DNA of 64,000 bases from Pseudarthrobacter chlorophenolicus (GCF_000962805.1 NZ_JZTW01000002.1:186001-250000); one strand, 5' to 3'; shown: positions 50,400 through 59,919, counted from the first letter of the stretch. Numbers and translations: made by a program. The notes: generated from the sequence alone by a model not told the origin.

Positions 50400-52229
50400 A
50401 TGTCGCACCCGTCCGTTCCAGGCCCCCGGAGCAGCAGCCCGGAATGGTGGGCTGACGCTGTGGTTTACCAGGTGTATCCCCGCTCCTTCGCGGACGCCAA
50501 TGGCGACGGAATGGGCGATCTCGGCGGCGTGGCGGCCCACCTGCCCTACCTGGAGCGGTTGGGCGTGGACGCCGTCTGGCTCTCCCCTTTCTACAAGTCA
50601 CCCCAGGCGGACGGCGGCTACGACGTGGCCGACTACCGCCAGGTGGACCCGCTTTTTGGATCCTTGGCCGACTTCGACAGCATGTTGCAGGATGCCCACG
50701 GGCGTGGTTTAAAGGTGATCGTTGACCTGGTGCCCAACCACACCTCGGACGAGCACCTGTGGTTCCGGGAGGCGCTGGCGGCGCCGCCAGGGTCCGCCGA
50801 GCGGGACAGGTACATCTTCCGCCCGGGCAAGGACGATGAGCCAGGGTCCAGGGACGGCAACAGGCCGCCCAACAACTGGAAGTCGATCTTTGGCGGTCCG
50901 GCCTGGACACGGGTGACGGACCCGGACGGCCAGGCCGGCGAGTGGTACCTCCACCTCTTCGACACCAAGCAGCCGGACCTGAACTGGGACAACGCCGAGG
51001 TCCAGGAAGAGATGCGGTCCGTCCTGCGGTTCTGGCTGGACCGGGGTGTGGACGGCTTCAGGGTGGACGTTGCCCACGGGCTCGTCAAGGAGGCCGGGCT
51101 GCCCGACTGGGACGGCGTGGCCGCCATGGTGGAGGGCACTGCCCCGCACCGGGACCCCCTGCTCCCGGGCGATGCCCCCGGTGCCCACACCGACGCCGAA
51201 GAACCGCACCGTGCAGTATCGCCGGTCTATCCGCCGTCGCCCTTCTTCGACCAGGAGAATGTCCACGCGATCTACCGCGACTGGCACAAGGTGCTGTCCG
51301 GGTACGGTCCCGACCGCATGCTGGTGGCCGAAGCCTGGGTTGAACCGGCGGAACGGCTGGCACGCTATGTCCGACAGGACGAGATGCAGCAGGCGTTCAA
51401 CTTCGACTTCCTGCTGGCCGGGTGGGACGCGGAGCGGATGGCGGCCGCCATCGATACCTCCCTGGCCGCTGCCGCCACCGTAGGTGCACCGTGCACCTGG
51501 GTGCTCAGCAACCACGACACCGTCCGGCACACCACCCGCTTTGGCCTCCCCGATCCCACATCCTTTCCCAAAGGCATCGGCCCGGACGACGAACAGCCGG
51601 ACGCCTCCTTGGGACTGGCGCGCGCCCGGGCCGCCACGCTGGTGTCATTGGCCCTTCCCGGCTCGGCCTACCTGTACCAGGGTGAGGAACTCGGCCTGGC
51701 CGAGCACACCATGCTTCCTGCAGGGGCCCGTCAGGATCCCACGTTCTTCCGCACCCGGGGCGCGGAAATAGGCAGGGACGGCTGCCGTGTGCCGCTGCCA
51801 TGGACCGCCGGGGCTCCGGGCTTCGGTTTCTCGGACCCTGCCAACAACGCCGCAGAACCCTGGCTGCCCCAGCCGGACAGCTTCGGTCCGCACGCCGCGG
51901 ACCTGCAAGACGGTGTGGAAGGTTCCACGCTGGAGCTGTACCGCGCCGCCCTTGCCTTCCGGCTGGCGGCGAAACTGGGTGCGGGCAGCATCGAATGGGC
52001 AGATTCCCACGCACCGGCGAGCGGAGTGCTCGCCTTCACCAACGGGGACGTGCTGGTGGTTGCCAACATGGGATTCGCCAGCGCGCCGGTGCCCGACGGT
52101 TACACCGTGGCGGTGTCCAGCGGGACGGAACCCCGCGCCGAGTGGGAAGCCATGCGGGAGATTCCCGTGGACTGCACCGTGTACCTGCAGAAAGCCACGG
52201 CTCTCAATTCGGGCAACGTCCGGGCCTGA
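50400..52229 (+). CDS. GH13 alpha-glucosidase
   Basis: 609 residues, ATG at 50400 after AAGGGG. The (beta/alpha)8 barrel is complete: VYQVYPRSFADANGDGMGDL, VDLVPNHTSDEH, nucleophile Asp223 in GFRVDVAHGL, acid/base Glu311 in VAEAWVEP, and Asp373 in SNHDTVRH. Oligo-1,6-glucosidase/alpha-glucosidase subgroup. It has no signal peptide, so imported oligosaccharides are cut in the cytoplasm. Coregulated with the divergent ABC genes through the operator at 50357. Confidence 0.9.
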   Translation: MSHPSVPGPRSSSPEWWADAVVYQVYPRSFADANGDGMGDLGGVAAHLPYLERLGVDAVWLSPFYKSPQADGGYDVADYRQVDPLFGSLADFDSMLQDAHGRGLKVIVDLVPNHTSDEHLWFREALAAPPGSAERDRYIFRPGKDDEPGSRDGNRPPNNWKSIFGGPAWTRVTDPDGQAGEWYLHLFDTKQPDLNWDNAEVQEEMRSVLRFWLDRGVDGFRVDVAHGLVKEAGLPDWDGVAAMVEGTAPHRDPLLPGDAPGAHTDAEEPHRAVSPVYPPSPFFDQENVHAIYRDWHKVLSGYGPDRMLVAEAWVEPAERLARYVRQDEMQQAFNFDFLLAGWDAERMAAAIDTSLAAAATVGAPCTWVLSNHDTVRHTTRFGLPDPTSFPKGIGPDDEQPDASLGLARARAATLVSLALPGSAYLYQGEELGLAEHTMLPAGARQDPTFFRTRGAEIGRDGCRVPLPWTAGAPGFGFSDPANNAAEPWLPQPDSFGPHAADLQDGVEGSTLELYRAALAFRLAAKLGAGSIEWADSHAPASGVLAFTNGDVLVVANMGFASAPVPDGYTVAVSSGTEPRAEWEAMREIPVDCTVYLQKATALNSGNVRA

Positions 52230-52269
52230 GCCCGCCTTCCTGAATTCTCCGGCCTAAAGTGCACGGGGG

Positions 52270-52881
52270 TCAGCGGACGCGCTCGGCCCTGCCGAAGCGG
52301 GTCCGCGCCCCGGCGCCGATATGGATGAGGACCGGAGTCTTCCTTCCCACCACAGCGTCAAGGGCATCAACCAGCCCGGAGACTTCGGCGGCCAGAAGAT
52401 GCGGCGCGACCCCCTGGCGGGGCAGCAGTCGGATCCTCAGTGTCGGGGTGCCCTTGACCTCATAAGTGGTCACGCTGGACGAGGCGAGATCCGGACGGCC
52501 GGCGAGCGCCTGCTTGAGTGCCTGCTCGGCCACTCCCGCGCCGATCCGGACATCGCCGGGGACTTCCCCGGGATCATATTCGGACGCGAGGAGGTTCGAC
52601 CTGCCTTTGCCCTGCTGGGCCACCCAGGCAACCATCAGTCCGATCAGGACCAGCAGGACCAGTGCCACCACCATCCAGAGCCAGCTTTCCGTCCGCCCGG
52701 GGAAACGGGTGGCGTTGAAGGCATCGTTGGCACTGCTCCAGGCTGCCGCGGACCAGGAATGCCACCACACTGCGACGGCGGGAACGGTGGCCAACAGGAC
52801 CAACAGAAGGCCCGCAGCCAGCAGTTTCAGTCCGAGCAGGGTCAGGAGGATCCGGTTCAGGGCGGTTGGTGTGCTGTTCAT
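52270..52881 (-). CDS. Membrane protein of Asp23 operon (AmaP-like)
   Basis: 203 residues. Two hydrophobic segments (about 8-35 and 65-88) flank an external loop, then a C-terminal domain (about 100-200) with GVAEQALKQALAGRPDLASSSVTTYEVKG that resembles the alkaline-shock membrane anchor AmaP. Last gene of the operon; overlaps the previous one by 4 nt. Likely tethers Asp23-type proteins to the membrane. Confidence 0.6.
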   Translation of the reverse strand: MNSTPTALNRILLTLLGLKLLAAGLLLVLLATVPAVAVWWHSWSAAAWSSANDAFNATRFPGRTESWLWMVVALVLLVLIGLMVAWVAQQGKGRSNLLASEYDPGEVPGDVRIGAGVAEQALKQALAGRPDLASSSVTTYEVKGTPTLRIRLLPRQGVAPHLLAAEVSGLVDALDAVVGRKTPVLIHIGAGARTRFGRAERVR

Positions 52882-53534
52882 GCCCCCACCACCCCGGACG
52901 GTGCCACGTTGATACGGACTTCCGGTGCGGGATCGAGCGCCATTTGCTCCGCTTCCTCCCGGACGGCTGCCAGTACCGCGTCACCATCGACAGGTACCCC
53001 TGAAGTGGGCCGGACGTTCACCATGACCTGGCGCTGCGAGACCACCACCATCACCTGCTCCGGCGTGACGTTTGCTGCCAGCCGCGCCCGGCGGGCCAGC
53101 GATGAAGCAATCACTTCGTCGTCGATAACGACGGCGGGACGACCCGATTCGAGCCAGCCGCCGGCGAGCGTGTGCCGGGCGCGGCGTCCCGGCGCCACGC
53201 CATTGAGGAAAAAGACCAACCCCACCATGGCAAGCACGGCGCCAACGGCACCCAGAAGGAGGGGTGAAATCCCAGCGGGAAGCGCCGTCAGCCGCTCTGC
53301 GGCGACCTGCGGTTCGATCAGCCAGGGCGGCTGGCCAATGGCGTGCACTGCAGCCTCGAGCAATCCGTACCCGGCCAGCGCCATGACCACCACTGCGGCA
53401 ACGATGGCAGCGGCGGCACGCGTCGAACGTGTTTCCCGGCGCACGATCCTGGCCATATCCGGGCTCCGGCCATTGTGGCGTCCGCCCTTGCCGCCGCGGG
53501 TGTCGCTGCCCCGCGTCTCCACGCTGCTGCTCAC
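52878..53534 (-). CDS. DUF6286-like membrane protein
   Basis: 218 residues. A basic N-terminus (RRETRSTRAAA) and two hydrophobic segments (about 38-60 and 92-112) precede a C-terminal domain with VIDDEVIASSLARRARLAANVTPEQV and VMVNVRPTSGVPVDGD. Matches the DUF6286 family found in actinobacterial Asp23 operons. Function unknown. Confidence 0.6.
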   Translation of the reverse strand: MSSSVETRGSDTRGGKGGRHNGRSPDMARIVRRETRSTRAAAAIVAAVVVMALAGYGLLEAAVHAIGQPPWLIEPQVAAERLTALPAGISPLLLGAVGAVLAMVGLVFFLNGVAPGRRARHTLAGGWLESGRPAVVIDDEVIASSLARRARLAANVTPEQVMVVVSQRQVMVNVRPTSGVPVDGDAVLAAVREEAEQMALDPAPEVRINVAPSGVVGA

Positions 53535-53908
53535 TGCACCCGACCTCCTTCGCTGATCCTTGCCCCGCTGATCCTGATGTCCACCCGGCTCAGGCTTGCT
53601 CCGCTGAGCTCGGCCACCGTGGCCAGGATGCGGGACTTGGCCTGCACCGTACGGTGCCAGATGGAACCGCCCGCCAAGTCAATCCGCCCCGGCTCCATCG
53701 CCGCCTGCAGCGGAGGGACCCTGATAGGCGTGACAAGCGACAAAGCCAGCAGCCCGTCGTCGTCCGTCCAGTCGGCACGCACGTCCTGGGCGTCAACGCC
53801 GAACTCGCGGGCCGCCGCGGCCTTGGCGAGGCTTGTCAGCGCCTGCGTGCTGATCCGGTTATGGCCATTGAGTGCCTGCCCCGGCACTGCCGGCGCCGGC
53901 ATGCTCAT
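53531..53908 (-). CDS. Asp23/Gls24-like small protein
   Basis: 125 residues. Pattern of an Asp23-type alpha/beta domain: NRISTQALTSLAKAAAAREFGV, WTDDDGLLALSLVTPIR, SRILATVAELSGASLSRVDI. Shorter and more divergent than the canonical protein encoded at 54093. Overlaps neighbours by 4 nt on both sides. Confidence 0.6.
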   Translation of the reverse strand: MSMPAPAVPGQALNGHNRISTQALTSLAKAAAAREFGVDAQDVRADWTDDDGLLALSLVTPIRVPPLQAAMEPGRIDLAGGSIWHRTVQAKSRILATVAELSGASLSRVDIRISGARISEGGRVQ

Positions 53909-54096
53909 GACGATGAACGCCGGCCCGTGATGGCGTCAAGGACGCCGCGCAGGTCCAACTTTCCTTCGGCCGCTCGGCCCAGGAGCGCTCCGATGGCCAT
54001 GAAGAGCAGGGAGACAAGGAAGCCCCAGAGGCCGAACTGCAGGGACATGAAAGCAACAAAGGCACCTATCGCGATGCCTGCCACGGTGAGGTTCAC
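53905..54096 (-). CDS. DUF2273-like small membrane protein
   Basis: 63 residues with two hydrophobic segments (about 3-18 and 22-42) and a basic tail (ITGRRSSS). DUF2273 proteins are regular partners of Asp23 proteins in Gram-positive operons. Overlaps both neighbouring genes by 4 nt. Confidence 0.68.
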   Translation of the reverse strand: MNLTVAGIAIGAFVAFMSLQFGLWGFLVSLLFMAIGALLGRAAEGKLDLRGVLDAITGRRSSS

Positions 54097-54554
54097 AGCA
54101 ATGCCTCCCTTTCCGGAGAGCCGGCGACTGGCGGCTTGACGGGCGGCGGCACGTAGACATCGGTGACCTCCACATTCACCTCAATCACCTGCAGCCCTAC
54201 AAGTTCCTCCACGGCCCGGTAGACCGCGGCGCGGACCTGGTTGGCCAGCGAATGCAGCGGCGTGCCGTAACTGGCAACGAGGCTGATGTCCACAGCCACC
54301 TGCGTTTCGCCGACCTCCGCCCGGACTCCCGTGGCATGGTCGGTGCTGCCCACGGCGTCGCGGATGGCACCCAGCGCCCGGGACGGGCCCGAACCGAGTG
54401 AGTAGACGCCGGGGACCGCCCTCGCGGCGATACCGGCAACCTTGGCCACGGCGGTTTCGGAAATGACGGTGCGGCCTGGCCCGGGCACTCCAGCGGGAAC
54501 CGGCACGGCCCCGCGGTGGACACCCGGCGTGGGTTGTGGGTTCTGGTATTCCAT
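54093..54554 (-). CDS. Asp23/Gls24 family envelope stress protein
   Basis: 153 residues from ATG at 54554, preceded by GGGGGAG. Asp23 domain: GRTVISETAVAKVAGIAARAVPGVYSLG, AVDISLVASYGTPLHSLANQVRAAVYRAVEEL, and VIEVNVEVTDVYV. First gene of the five-gene envelope operon. In Staphylococcus Asp23 sits under the membrane and helps keep the envelope intact under alkaline stress. Confidence 0.86.
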   Translation of the reverse strand: MEYQNPQPTPGVHRGAVPVPAGVPGPGRTVISETAVAKVAGIAARAVPGVYSLGSGPSRALGAIRDAVGSTDHATGVRAEVGETQVAVDISLVASYGTPLHSLANQVRAAVYRAVEELVGLQVIEVNVEVTDVYVPPPVKPPVAGSPEREALL

Positions 54555-54696
54555 CAGGCACTCCCCCTTCTTTTGTTCCAACCCTATCCCCAGCCTGCGG
54601 TGATGTGCTGGAATCGCTCCGCGAGGGATGCGGTGGAATCGCGCGGGTGGTCGGTGCGGGTTGTGACAACAGTTGGGCGGGACAGTTAAAAGGACC

Positions 54697-54730
54697 CAGG
54701 CGGGGACGCCCCCAAGGACATCCCCGCCTG
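54697..54730 (-). terminator. Intrinsic terminator of the levansucrase gene
   Basis: CAGGCGGGGA (54697-54706) pairs with TCCCCGCCTG (54721-54730). On the minus strand it is followed by CCTTTTAACTG, a T tract. Confidence 0.78.
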
Positions 54731-54778
54731 AGCGGTGCCGCCTGGATCAGGCGGCGGTGCGGCAGGTGCCGCGGTCTT

Positions 54779-56377
54779 TTACTTGTAGAGGCCTTCGCCA
54801 CCGATGCGCTTGTTGGTGGGCAGGTAGCCGAGCGGGCCAAGGCCGTTCTGGCCGAAGCTGCGGTCCACCTGGGTCACGCCGTTCTTGAAGTTGATCTTGA
54901 CGGTCGGGGACAGTGAGCCGCCCCGGACGCCGTTGACGTTGTCGATGAACGACTGCACCAGGCCGTTGGGCTGGACGTAGTGCGAGTAGGCCTGGAACTG
55001 CCGGCCGTTCTGCTGGCCCGAGATGGTTCCGCTCGGGTTGTTGGCCGGAAGGTTCAGATCGGTGGGCGAGCCGAGCGCCAGGCCGCTGTTGTTGACCGGC
55101 TGGTAGTCGGAGCGGATGCCATCGCCCACGAAGCCGTAGACGCCGTCGGGGCCGCGCATGCCGTCCGCATAGGTGAACTGGTGGCTGATGGTGTACAGGT
55201 AGTACTTGTTCTTGCCGTCCTCATTCTGGATGAAGATCTGCGGGCGCTCAGTCTGGTCGTTGACGCAGTTGGCGGACAGGATCGGCGGCAGGAAGGACCA
55301 CTTGGTGAGGTCCTTGTTGTCGGCAACGGCCAGGCCCACGTTGGCGGTCTGGTAGTGGGCACCGGTGCTCTGGACATTGGTCAGCTTCTCAGCGTTCGGA
55401 TCACCCGGCTGGTAGCCAAGGTCCTCGGCCTTGCACTGGTAGTCGCCGCGGTTTCCTGCGGTGTTGCCTTCAAAGACCATGTAGGTCTTGCCCGGGTGGG
55501 CCGGGTCAGCAAAGGTGTACGGGTCGCGGAAGGCAAAACCCGGGTTCTGGGCCTTGTTCTGGTAAAGCTTGCCGTCCGGTTCCAGCAGCTTGGTGTGCTG
55601 GAAGCCGTCGAACGTCACGCCGTTCTTGTCTGCATGGATTTTGCCCAGTGCTTTGGCGATGGCGGCGTCGGGAGCGATTCCGCCGCCGCCGGCGTTGCGC
55701 TCTGCCACGTCGTGGAACGTGGTGGCCGTGTAGAAGACGTTGACCTGGTTGCCCTGCATGAGCCGGGTGGAGCCGGACCATTCAGTGTTGCCGATGGACG
55801 TGTTGTCCAGGAACAGGTGGCCGCCGTAGTTCCACTTGTCCTTGGCCGGATCGGCGTTGGTCTTGCGGAAGAAGTATCCGATGCGGGCGTTCCAGTGGCG
55901 CTGATCGAAGCCGTAGCCGGCATGGCGGTCAGCTACCAGGGAGAAGATGACGTCGTAGCCCTTGTAGCTGATCTGGTTGGCATTTTCATCCGTCAGGGAC
56001 CAGGTGTCCCAAACCCAGACGTCGTCATTCATGGCGGGGAAATCTTCAGGGATTTCCGGCATGGTGACGTCAGGGCTCATGGAGTTCTGGCCCGGTGCAA
56101 CCGAAGGGTTGCTCTGCGCCATGATCTGCTTGGCGTCCGCACGGGTCCACTTTGAGGTGAAGTCCGACGCCGGGTCAACAGCCTGCTGCGTGTGCTTGGT
56201 GGGGAGGGGGAAGCCCGGTGTAGGCGCCGGAAGCTGCTGGGCGGCCGGCGGGTCCGCGGGTTCGTTGGCCTGCGCCGACGGCACGGCCAGGAAGGCCGAG
56301 GCAGCAACGGAAGCCGCCAGGGCTGCGGCGGCGGAGCGCCACCGCAGCTTCCGGGGGGATTGGGGGTGCTTGTGCAT
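54779..56377 (-). CDS. Secreted levansucrase (GH68)
   Basis: 532 residues from ATG at 56377. Signal peptide visible (KLRWRSAAAALAASVAASAFL, cut near AQA). Makes levan or fructo-oligosaccharides from sucrose, releasing glucose. Catalytic triad: nucleophile Asp124 in VWDTWSLTD, transition-state Asp285 in FRDPYTF, acid/base Glu377 in TERPQIF. A LacI-type operator lies upstream at 56636-56651. The released glucose and sucrose isomers could feed the nearby alpha-glucosidase system (inference). Confidence 0.92.
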   Translation of the reverse strand: MHKHPQSPRKLRWRSAAAALAASVAASAFLAVPSAQANEPADPPAAQQLPAPTPGFPLPTKHTQQAVDPASDFTSKWTRADAKQIMAQSNPSVAPGQNSMSPDVTMPEIPEDFPAMNDDVWVWDTWSLTDENANQISYKGYDVIFSLVADRHAGYGFDQRHWNARIGYFFRKTNADPAKDKWNYGGHLFLDNTSIGNTEWSGSTRLMQGNQVNVFYTATTFHDVAERNAGGGGIAPDAAIAKALGKIHADKNGVTFDGFQHTKLLEPDGKLYQNKAQNPGFAFRDPYTFADPAHPGKTYMVFEGNTAGNRGDYQCKAEDLGYQPGDPNAEKLTNVQSTGAHYQTANVGLAVADNKDLTKWSFLPPILSANCVNDQTERPQIFIQNEDGKNKYYLYTISHQFTYADGMRGPDGVYGFVGDGIRSDYQPVNNSGLALGSPTDLNLPANNPSGTISGQQNGRQFQAYSHYVQPNGLVQSFIDNVNGVRGGSLSPTVKINFKNGVTQVDRSFGQNGLGPLGYLPTNKRIGGEGLYK

Positions 56378-56970
56378 GTTTGCTCTTCTCGCGGAGTTCA
56401 TACTGTTCGTGGAAGACGGGCGGATGCCCTGTTTCCCCGCACTCCGGCGGATCCCCGGCGGCACGGCAGGCGTCGTCGGGGACGCCGTTGTATCGAGGGG
56501 CGGGACCTGGGTGGAGTCCCGAAGCGGGCCCTGGCGACATCGGGGCGATGTCCGGGCCGGTGTCCACGCTAGGCAGGGCCGGGAGCACATTTCAAACGTG
56601 TGTCATCCGTCCGGAAACCTAGTTTGACTCATTTATGCAAGCGCTTACGCAACCCAAGGCGCGCGCGTGCCACAACGATTTTTCACAGTCAAATGTTTCA
56701 GATGTCTGACAAATCTTTTTCGGCGTCGCCTGTCGCCGCGGATGCGGCAGACCCGACGGGCCGGGGACAGAACGAGGATCAATAGAGTGGTTCGGCGGCA
56801 AAGACAGGTAGCCGGCACTCATGCCGCATTAACCCAGCGAATATATTTTGGGAGCAGTCGGCCAGCCAGAGGCTGGGATGGCAGACAACAAACGCCCGTT
56901 CCGGTTTCGATCGGGCCATTCCGGGTAGGGGGTGGGCCGGCAAGCCGCTGTTCTGAATCGAGTTAATCGC
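56378..56970. other. 593-nt gap between divergent levansucrase and deacetylase genes
   Basis: No gene supported here. The section next to the levansucrase start should be its leader; it holds the LacI-type operator (56636-56651). Further right a small palindrome TCAGA-TG-TCTGA lies at 56698-56709, and A/T-rich sequence around 56825-56865 may hold the promoter for the deacetylase gene. Confidence 0.45.
56636..56651. promoter_or_regulatory. LacI-type operator upstream of levansucrase
   Basis: TGCAAGCGCTTACGCA, sharing TGCAAGCG(T/C)TTAC with the operator at 50357-50376. It lies about 260 nt upstream of the levansucrase ATG. Confidence 0.62.
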
Positions 56971-59514
56971 ATGGAACGATCAATGCAGCGCGCCCCGAAA
57001 GGCCAGCCCCTGCAAAAAGCCCCTCCACCGCCCAAAGGCCGCTGGAGCATGCCCACGTTTTCCGGGCGCCGGCTCCGGGATACATTCAAGACCGGCCGGA
57101 CCGCTGCCACGGCGGCGGGAACAGCTTTGCTGGTCCTGTCTACTTTTGTCAGCACTGTAGCCCTCGCCCCGGCCGCCCATGCGGCCGATCCCGTGGTGGT
57201 CACCCTGACCTTCGATGACGCGCATGCGGACCAGCTCGGTGCCGCGGCGTATATGAATGCCAAGGGCCTGAAGGGAACTTTCTATGTTCCCTCTGGCTTC
57301 CTCAATGCTGACGCCGCCTACATGTCAACGGCCCAGGCCCTTGCCCTGCAGTCAGCCGGCAACGAGATCGGCGGCCACAGCGTCACCCACGCTGACCTGG
57401 CCTTCGCCGATACAGGTGAGGTCACCCGGCAGATCTGCAACGACCGCATCAGCCTGAGGGACCTGGGCTTCCGCATCACCAGCTTCGCGTATCCTTACGC
57501 CTCGTCGACTCCGGCCATCGAAGGCATCGCCAACACATGCGGCTACAACAGCGCCCGGGGACTGGGTGACATTGCCAGCCACATCGCGGGAACCGAGACG
57601 TTCCCGCTGGCCGAGACAATGCCTCCGGCGGACCCGTTCCTCACGAAGGCGCCGGACCAGATCGACAACACGTGGACCCTCCAGAACCTGGAGGACCTGA
57701 CCCTTAAAGCCCAACCGGGCGGCGGCTGGATGCAGTACACGTTCCACCACATCGGCGTGGACACTGAGCCGCTCAACGTCACCACGGCGAACTTCAACGC
57801 CTTGATCGACTTCCTGGCGGCTGAGCAGAGCGCCGGCCGGATCGTCGTTAAGACCGTGGACCAGGTGATCGGCGGAGCTGTCAAGAACAATACCGCCGGA
57901 CCACAGCCACCGGCGCCCCTGACATCCGGCAACCTCATCCGTAACCCGGGCTTCGAAACGGCAGGCCCCATTGCCGGGGATGCACCCTACTGCTGGGTTC
58001 CCGGTGGATTTGGGACCAACACCTACACCTACAGCACGGTGGCGGCAGCCCACACGGGCACTGCCGCCCAGCAGGTGGTGGTGTCCTCCTACCAGAGCGG
58101 GAATGCCAAGATACTGCCCCCACAGGACACGGGTCAGTGCACCCCGACCGTGACACCGGGGCAGCGGTACTCAATGTCCGCCTGGTACACGTCAACGGCC
58201 AACACCCAGTTCGAGATCTACTACCGGACCGGCACGGGCAGCTGGCACTACTGGACTTCGAGCCCCTACTTCGGGCCAGCGTCCACGTTTACCCAAGCCA
58301 CGTGGACTTCACCACCGGTCCCGGCAGGCGCCACGGCCATGACCCTGTCGCTGACGATGTTCAGCGCCGGAACACTCGTGACCGACGACTACAGCCTGAC
58401 CAAGGCAGCCGTTGACCCCGGGGCATTCCAGTCCATGGCGCCGGTGCGCCTGCTCGACACCCGGTCCAGCGGCGGCCCCGTCGGTCCAAAGGGAACGGTA
58501 TCGTTCCAGGTTGGTGGTAACAGCGGCATCCCCGCGAACGTTGCAGCCGTAACCTTCAACCTGACCGTTACGAATCCAACGTCCAACGGCTTCGTCACGG
58601 CCTACGCGTCGGGCACCACACGGCCCAATGCTTCCAACCTGAACTATGACACCGGGCAAACAGTCCCCAACAGCGTCACGGTTCCGGTGGGCGCCGACGG
58701 CAAGGTCACGCTTTACAGCGAGTCGACTGGCACCGCCAACCTGATAGCGGACGTTTCCGGCTACTACGCGGCAGGAACAGCTGTTGCAGGCGGAGCCTTC
58801 CGTCCAGTAGCACCGGCAAGGTTCCTGGACACCCGGAACACGGGAACCCCCGTGGCACCAAAGGGCAGCGTGTCGTTCCAGGTGGGCGGCAACAGCGGCA
58901 TCCCGGCAGGCGTTTCGGCAGTGACTTTCAACCTCACTGTTGCCAACTCCACCTCTAACGGATTTGTCACCGCTTACGCCTCCGGGACGTCCATTCCCAC
59001 GGCATCCAACCTCAACTACGACAGGGGCCAGATTGTCCCCAACAGGGTCACGGTTCCGGTGGGAGCGGACGGAAAGGTATCGCTGTACAACGAGTCCACC
59101 GGTACCGCGCACCTGATCGCCGACGTTTCCGGTTACTACATGTCAGGTCCGGTAACCCTTCCCGGCATGTTCCAGCCGATTGCGCCCACCCGTTTCCTGG
59201 ACACCAGGTCCGGCAGCCCGGTGGCCGCCAACGGCACCATCTCGGTCCAGATCGGCACGGTCAGCGGGGTTCCGGCAACGGCCTCGGCGACCATCTTCAA
59301 CCTGACCGTGGCCAATCCGACCAGGAACGGCTTCGTCACGGCCTACCCGTCCGGATCGTCACTGCCGAATGCCTCCAACGTGAACTACGCCGCCGGGCAG
59401 ATTGTCCCGAACAGCGTCACTGTTCCCTTGGGACCGGATGGCAAGGTCAGCCTCACGAACAGCTCAACCGGCACCACACATCTGATCGCAGACGTCTCGG
59501 GATATTTCCTCTGA
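56971..59514 (+). CDS. Secreted polysaccharide deacetylase with three C-terminal repeats
   Basis: 847 residues counted from ATG 56971; nearby starts at 56932 or 56983 are possible. A long, basic signal region ends near APAAHA. NodB deacetylase domain (about 70-300): VTLTFDDAHADQ with metal Asp, IGGHSVTHADLAF with two His, FAYPYAS. A carbohydrate-binding-like domain follows (about 325-475; NLIRNPGFETAG). Three repeats of about 118 residues then run to the end (about 486-605, 610-728, 734-847), each with a RxLDTR start and LIADVSGYY end. Probably deacetylates a surface or environmental polysaccharide; the repeats may bind cell wall or glycans. Confidence 0.85.
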   Translation: MERSMQRAPKGQPLQKAPPPPKGRWSMPTFSGRRLRDTFKTGRTAATAAGTALLVLSTFVSTVALAPAAHAADPVVVTLTFDDAHADQLGAAAYMNAKGLKGTFYVPSGFLNADAAYMSTAQALALQSAGNEIGGHSVTHADLAFADTGEVTRQICNDRISLRDLGFRITSFAYPYASSTPAIEGIANTCGYNSARGLGDIASHIAGTETFPLAETMPPADPFLTKAPDQIDNTWTLQNLEDLTLKAQPGGGWMQYTFHHIGVDTEPLNVTTANFNALIDFLAAEQSAGRIVVKTVDQVIGGAVKNNTAGPQPPAPLTSGNLIRNPGFETAGPIAGDAPYCWVPGGFGTNTYTYSTVAAAHTGTAAQQVVVSSYQSGNAKILPPQDTGQCTPTVTPGQRYSMSAWYTSTANTQFEIYYRTGTGSWHYWTSSPYFGPASTFTQATWTSPPVPAGATAMTLSLTMFSAGTLVTDDYSLTKAAVDPGAFQSMAPVRLLDTRSSGGPVGPKGTVSFQVGGNSGIPANVAAVTFNLTVTNPTSNGFVTAYASGTTRPNASNLNYDTGQTVPNSVTVPVGADGKVTLYSESTGTANLIADVSGYYAAGTAVAGGAFRPVAPARFLDTRNTGTPVAPKGSVSFQVGGNSGIPAGVSAVTFNLTVANSTSNGFVTAYASGTSIPTASNLNYDRGQIVPNRVTVPVGADGKVSLYNESTGTAHLIADVSGYYMSGPVTLPGMFQPIAPTRFLDTRSGSPVAANGTISVQIGTVSGVPATASATIFNLTVANPTRNGFVTAYPSGSSLPNASNVNYAAGQIVPNSVTVPLGPDGKVSLTNSSTGTTHLIADVSGYFL

Positions 59515-59549
59515 CAGACGCAGGAAGCCAGTCACACTGAGCATATGAA

Positions 59550-59599
59550 CTGCTCCCCGGCAGCCGGACCCATCACCAGGTCAGGTAGCCGGGGAGCAG
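59550..59599 (+). terminator. Hairpin after the deacetylase gene
   Basis: CTGCTCCCCGGC (59550-59561) is exactly complementary to GCCGGGGAGCAG (59588-59599). It begins 36 nt after the stop codon. The remaining sequence to the tRNA cluster (59600-59795) shows nothing I can name. Confidence 0.65.
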
Positions 59600-59795
59600 C
59601 CATGTGCGGGGGAATTACACGCTCAGGCGGTCACAAGTCTGGCGCTTGTCCGCCAATCCGGCCCTCGAAGGCTCTGATATGCGAACAAGGCCGGGACCCA
59701 CCCAAACAACTCCGGAAGTCCGGTTGCAAAACCTGAGCCTGAAAAGTGCCGTTAAAGAAGAAAAGCACCAGTTCATTCGAACTGATGCTTCCCAG

Positions 59796-59871
59796 TGGTG
59801 GCTCCGACCGGCGTCGATCCGGTGACCTTTCGATTTTCAGTCGAACGCTCTACCAACTGAGCTACAGAGCC
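59796..59871 (-). tRNA. tRNA-Phe (GAA)
   Basis: 76 nt, cloverleaf complete with encoded CCA. GGCTCTG pairs with the 3' acceptor strand TCGGAGCC and the anticodon loop reads CTGAAAATC, giving GAA. Last of three tRNAs on the minus strand. Confidence 0.95.
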
Positions 59872-59919
59872 TAGGTGACATGTCACCATGACCGCCGAAA
59901 TCTCTTCCGACAACCAGAG

